NCBI RefSeq assembly: GCF_011009015.1
Contig: NZ_CP048878.1
Location: 6,171,001-6,235,000 of the forward strand
Source: Spartinivicinus ruber
Lineage (GTDB): Bacteria; Pseudomonadota; Gammaproteobacteria; Pseudomonadales; Zooshikellaceae
DNA length: 64,000 bases
Direction: 5' to 3'
Shown here: positions 62,989 to 64,000 of the stretch, piece after piece
Layout: the number at the start of each line of letters is the position of its first letter
Position numbering within the stretch: the first letter of the stretch is position 1
The notes under the pieces: model-generated
Databases searched by the model: none
What the model was told of the DNA's origin: nothing
Seen by the model: only the letters and a program-made list of their open reading frames with translations
Made by a program: the position numbers and the translations under genes

Positions 62989-64000
62989 TGGGTAACGTTG
63001 CAAGCTTAAAAAGCTCAGTAACAGAGCAAGCTACAATAGTAGAACAAGCAAACAACAAAAATCAAACTAAGCAGACAGCTAAGAGCAAAAACACATCTAA
63101 ACCAATAACAAGCCAACAGCCATTAAAAAAACAATCAACAAAACCAGTTAATAAAAAAATAAAACCGGCTAATCAGCCGGTAGATGCATCAAAGATTAAG
63201 TTACCCAGTGTAAAACTACCTAAAGAAAAAAGGTTATTGCAACGTCTGGGTAAGCACGAAAAATTAATGCACTACAACCGTCTTGTTTATTTAGTGGCAT
63301 TAGTTAACTTAAGTTTGCTTTTATTGGGTATGTTCCAATATAACTGGTGGACTGCTGAAGGGGTTGCACTTGGTGGAATATCCAATATAGTGGTTATTAA
63401 CATGTCAATTGCCATCATAATGCGCCAGCAATATGTTATTAATTTTTTGTTCTGGCTTGCAACCCGAGCACCTACGAGCTGGCCATTATCCATTCGCTGG
63501 ACACTGGGCAAAATTTATCACTTTGGTGGCTTACATAGCGGTTGTGCTGTTGCTGCTACTATTTGGTTCGCTGCTTTTGCTGGTTCCATCACTTATCAAT
63601 TTACAAGTAATCTACCAGGAATATCGCTCGGAACAGTTGTTATTACCTATGTTTTATTAGCACTATTAATGTTAATCGTAGTGATGGCTTTACCTAGCAA
63701 TCGTGCTCGTTTTCATAATAACTTTGAGCTAATCCACCGCTTTGGAGGCTGGACTGCGCTACTGCTATTTTGGATGCAAACAGTCATTTTTGTTAACGAC
63801 CAAAAGAGGGATAACACATTAGCGGATACTTTATTTACCAGTGTTGGTTTTTGGCTGTTAATTGCAGTGACAATTAGCATTGTTATTCCCTGGTTACGAT
63901 TAAAAAAAGTGCCTGTCGAAATTGTTACCCCTTCATCCCATGTTGCATTGGCGCGCTTTAATTATGGTGTAACGCCATTTCCTGGATCATCTATGGCAAT
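62988..64000 (+). CDS. TmpA-like integral membrane protein, partial (runs off the window)
   Basis: The frame is open from ATG 62988 to the window end (337 codons). GGAG is 9 nt upstream, and the first base overlaps the stop of the adenylation gene. Residues 1-75 are a Lys/Gln/Thr-rich polar tail. From about 98 there are at least six membrane helices, with conserved-looking loop segments IYHFGGLHSGC and NNFELIHRFGGWTALLLFW. The last residues (VALARFNYGVTPFPGSSMA) look like the start of an FAD-binding barrel. This order resembles fungal TmpA and the membrane part of NPS10-type proteins, ferric-reductase-like flavoproteins. The C-terminal NAD-binding half would lie beyond 64000. The function of the pair is unknown in bacteria. 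Confidence 0.72.
   Translation, partial: MGNVASLKSSVTEQATIVEQANNKNQTKQTAKSKNTSKPITSQQPLKKQSTKPVNKKIKPANQPVDASKIKLPSVKLPKEKRLLQRLGKHEKLMHYNRLVYLVALVNLSLLLLGMFQYNWWTAEGVALGGISNIVVINMSIAIIMRQQYVINFLFWLATRAPTSWPLSIRWTLGKIYHFGGLHSGCAVAATIWFAAFAGSITYQFTSNLPGISLGTVVITYVLLALLMLIVVMALPSNRARFHNNFELIHRFGGWTALLLFWMQTVIFVNDQKRDNTLADTLFTSVGFWLLIAVTISIVIPWLRLKKVPVEIVTPSSHVALARFNYGVTPFPGSSMA

Overview
The window is an AT-rich stretch of chromosome from a Gram-negative, marine-type gammaproteobacterium. Its gene content (Pseudomonas-like gbc/dgc/sox glycine betaine genes, two PilY1/minor-pilin operons, an orphan Hcp, several secreted enzymes) best fits an Oceanospirillales-like genome such as Zooshikella or Hahella. 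That placement is inference from gene content, not a database match.

Layout. (1) 1-1,400: the 3' end of a gamma-carbonic-anhydrase-like gene and a PLP-dependent serine/threonine-dehydratase-like enzyme. (2) 1,459-7,864: a first type IV minor-pilin operon on the minus strand, fimT-pilV-pilW-pilX-pilY1-pilE in transcription order. (3) 8,164-15,590: an accessory island with a HupE/UreJ-like membrane protein, a secreted purple-acid-phosphatase-like enzyme with two DWIGIY repeats, an unknown 239-aa protein, a LecB (PA-IIL)-like calcium lectin, a HicB-HTH fusion, and an IS630-family element inserted in a winged-helix gene fragment. (4) 15,667-23,567: a second minor-pilin operon of identical gene order whose PilY1 is much larger and lacks the von Willebrand MIDAS motif of the first. 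(5) 25,270-39,076: half of a glycine betaine catabolic region: dipeptidase, DUF5943-like protein, dgcA, dgcB, two ETF subunits, the AraC-type regulator gbdR, and the glutathione-dependent formaldehyde pair adhC-fghA. (6) 39,307-51,615: mixed accessory genes, including orphan hcp, an HD-GYP protein, a secreted phospholipase A2-like protein, solute-binding proteins (one broken), a secreted-type metallopeptidase, a C15 peptidase homologue with Cys replaced by Ser, 1-Cys peroxiredoxin and an HrgA-like protein. (7) 51,937-60,109: the other half of betaine catabolism, soxBDAG and the divergent gbcB/gbcA pair. (8) 60,847-64,000: an adenylation enzyme with an unusual N-terminus, translationally coupled to a large membrane protein that runs off the window and resembles fungal TmpA-type membrane reductases.

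How the genes work together. GbcAB removes the first methyl group from glycine betaine, DgcAB with its dedicated ETF handles dimethylglycine, and SoxBDAG oxidises sarcosine to glycine. The demethylations release formaldehyde or methylene-THF, and AdhC/FghA can oxidise the free formaldehyde. GbdR is the expected activator. The dehydratase at the left edge could feed serine to pyruvate, but that link is only inference.

The most unexpected non-coding feature is a family of ERIC-like intergenic repeats. Two full copies of 125 bp lie in opposite orientation between dgcA and dgcB, separated by about nine copies of an 8-bp tandem repeat; longer or decayed copies lie in and around the first pilin operon. 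The most interesting candidate system is the adenylation enzyme plus TmpA-like membrane protein at the right edge.
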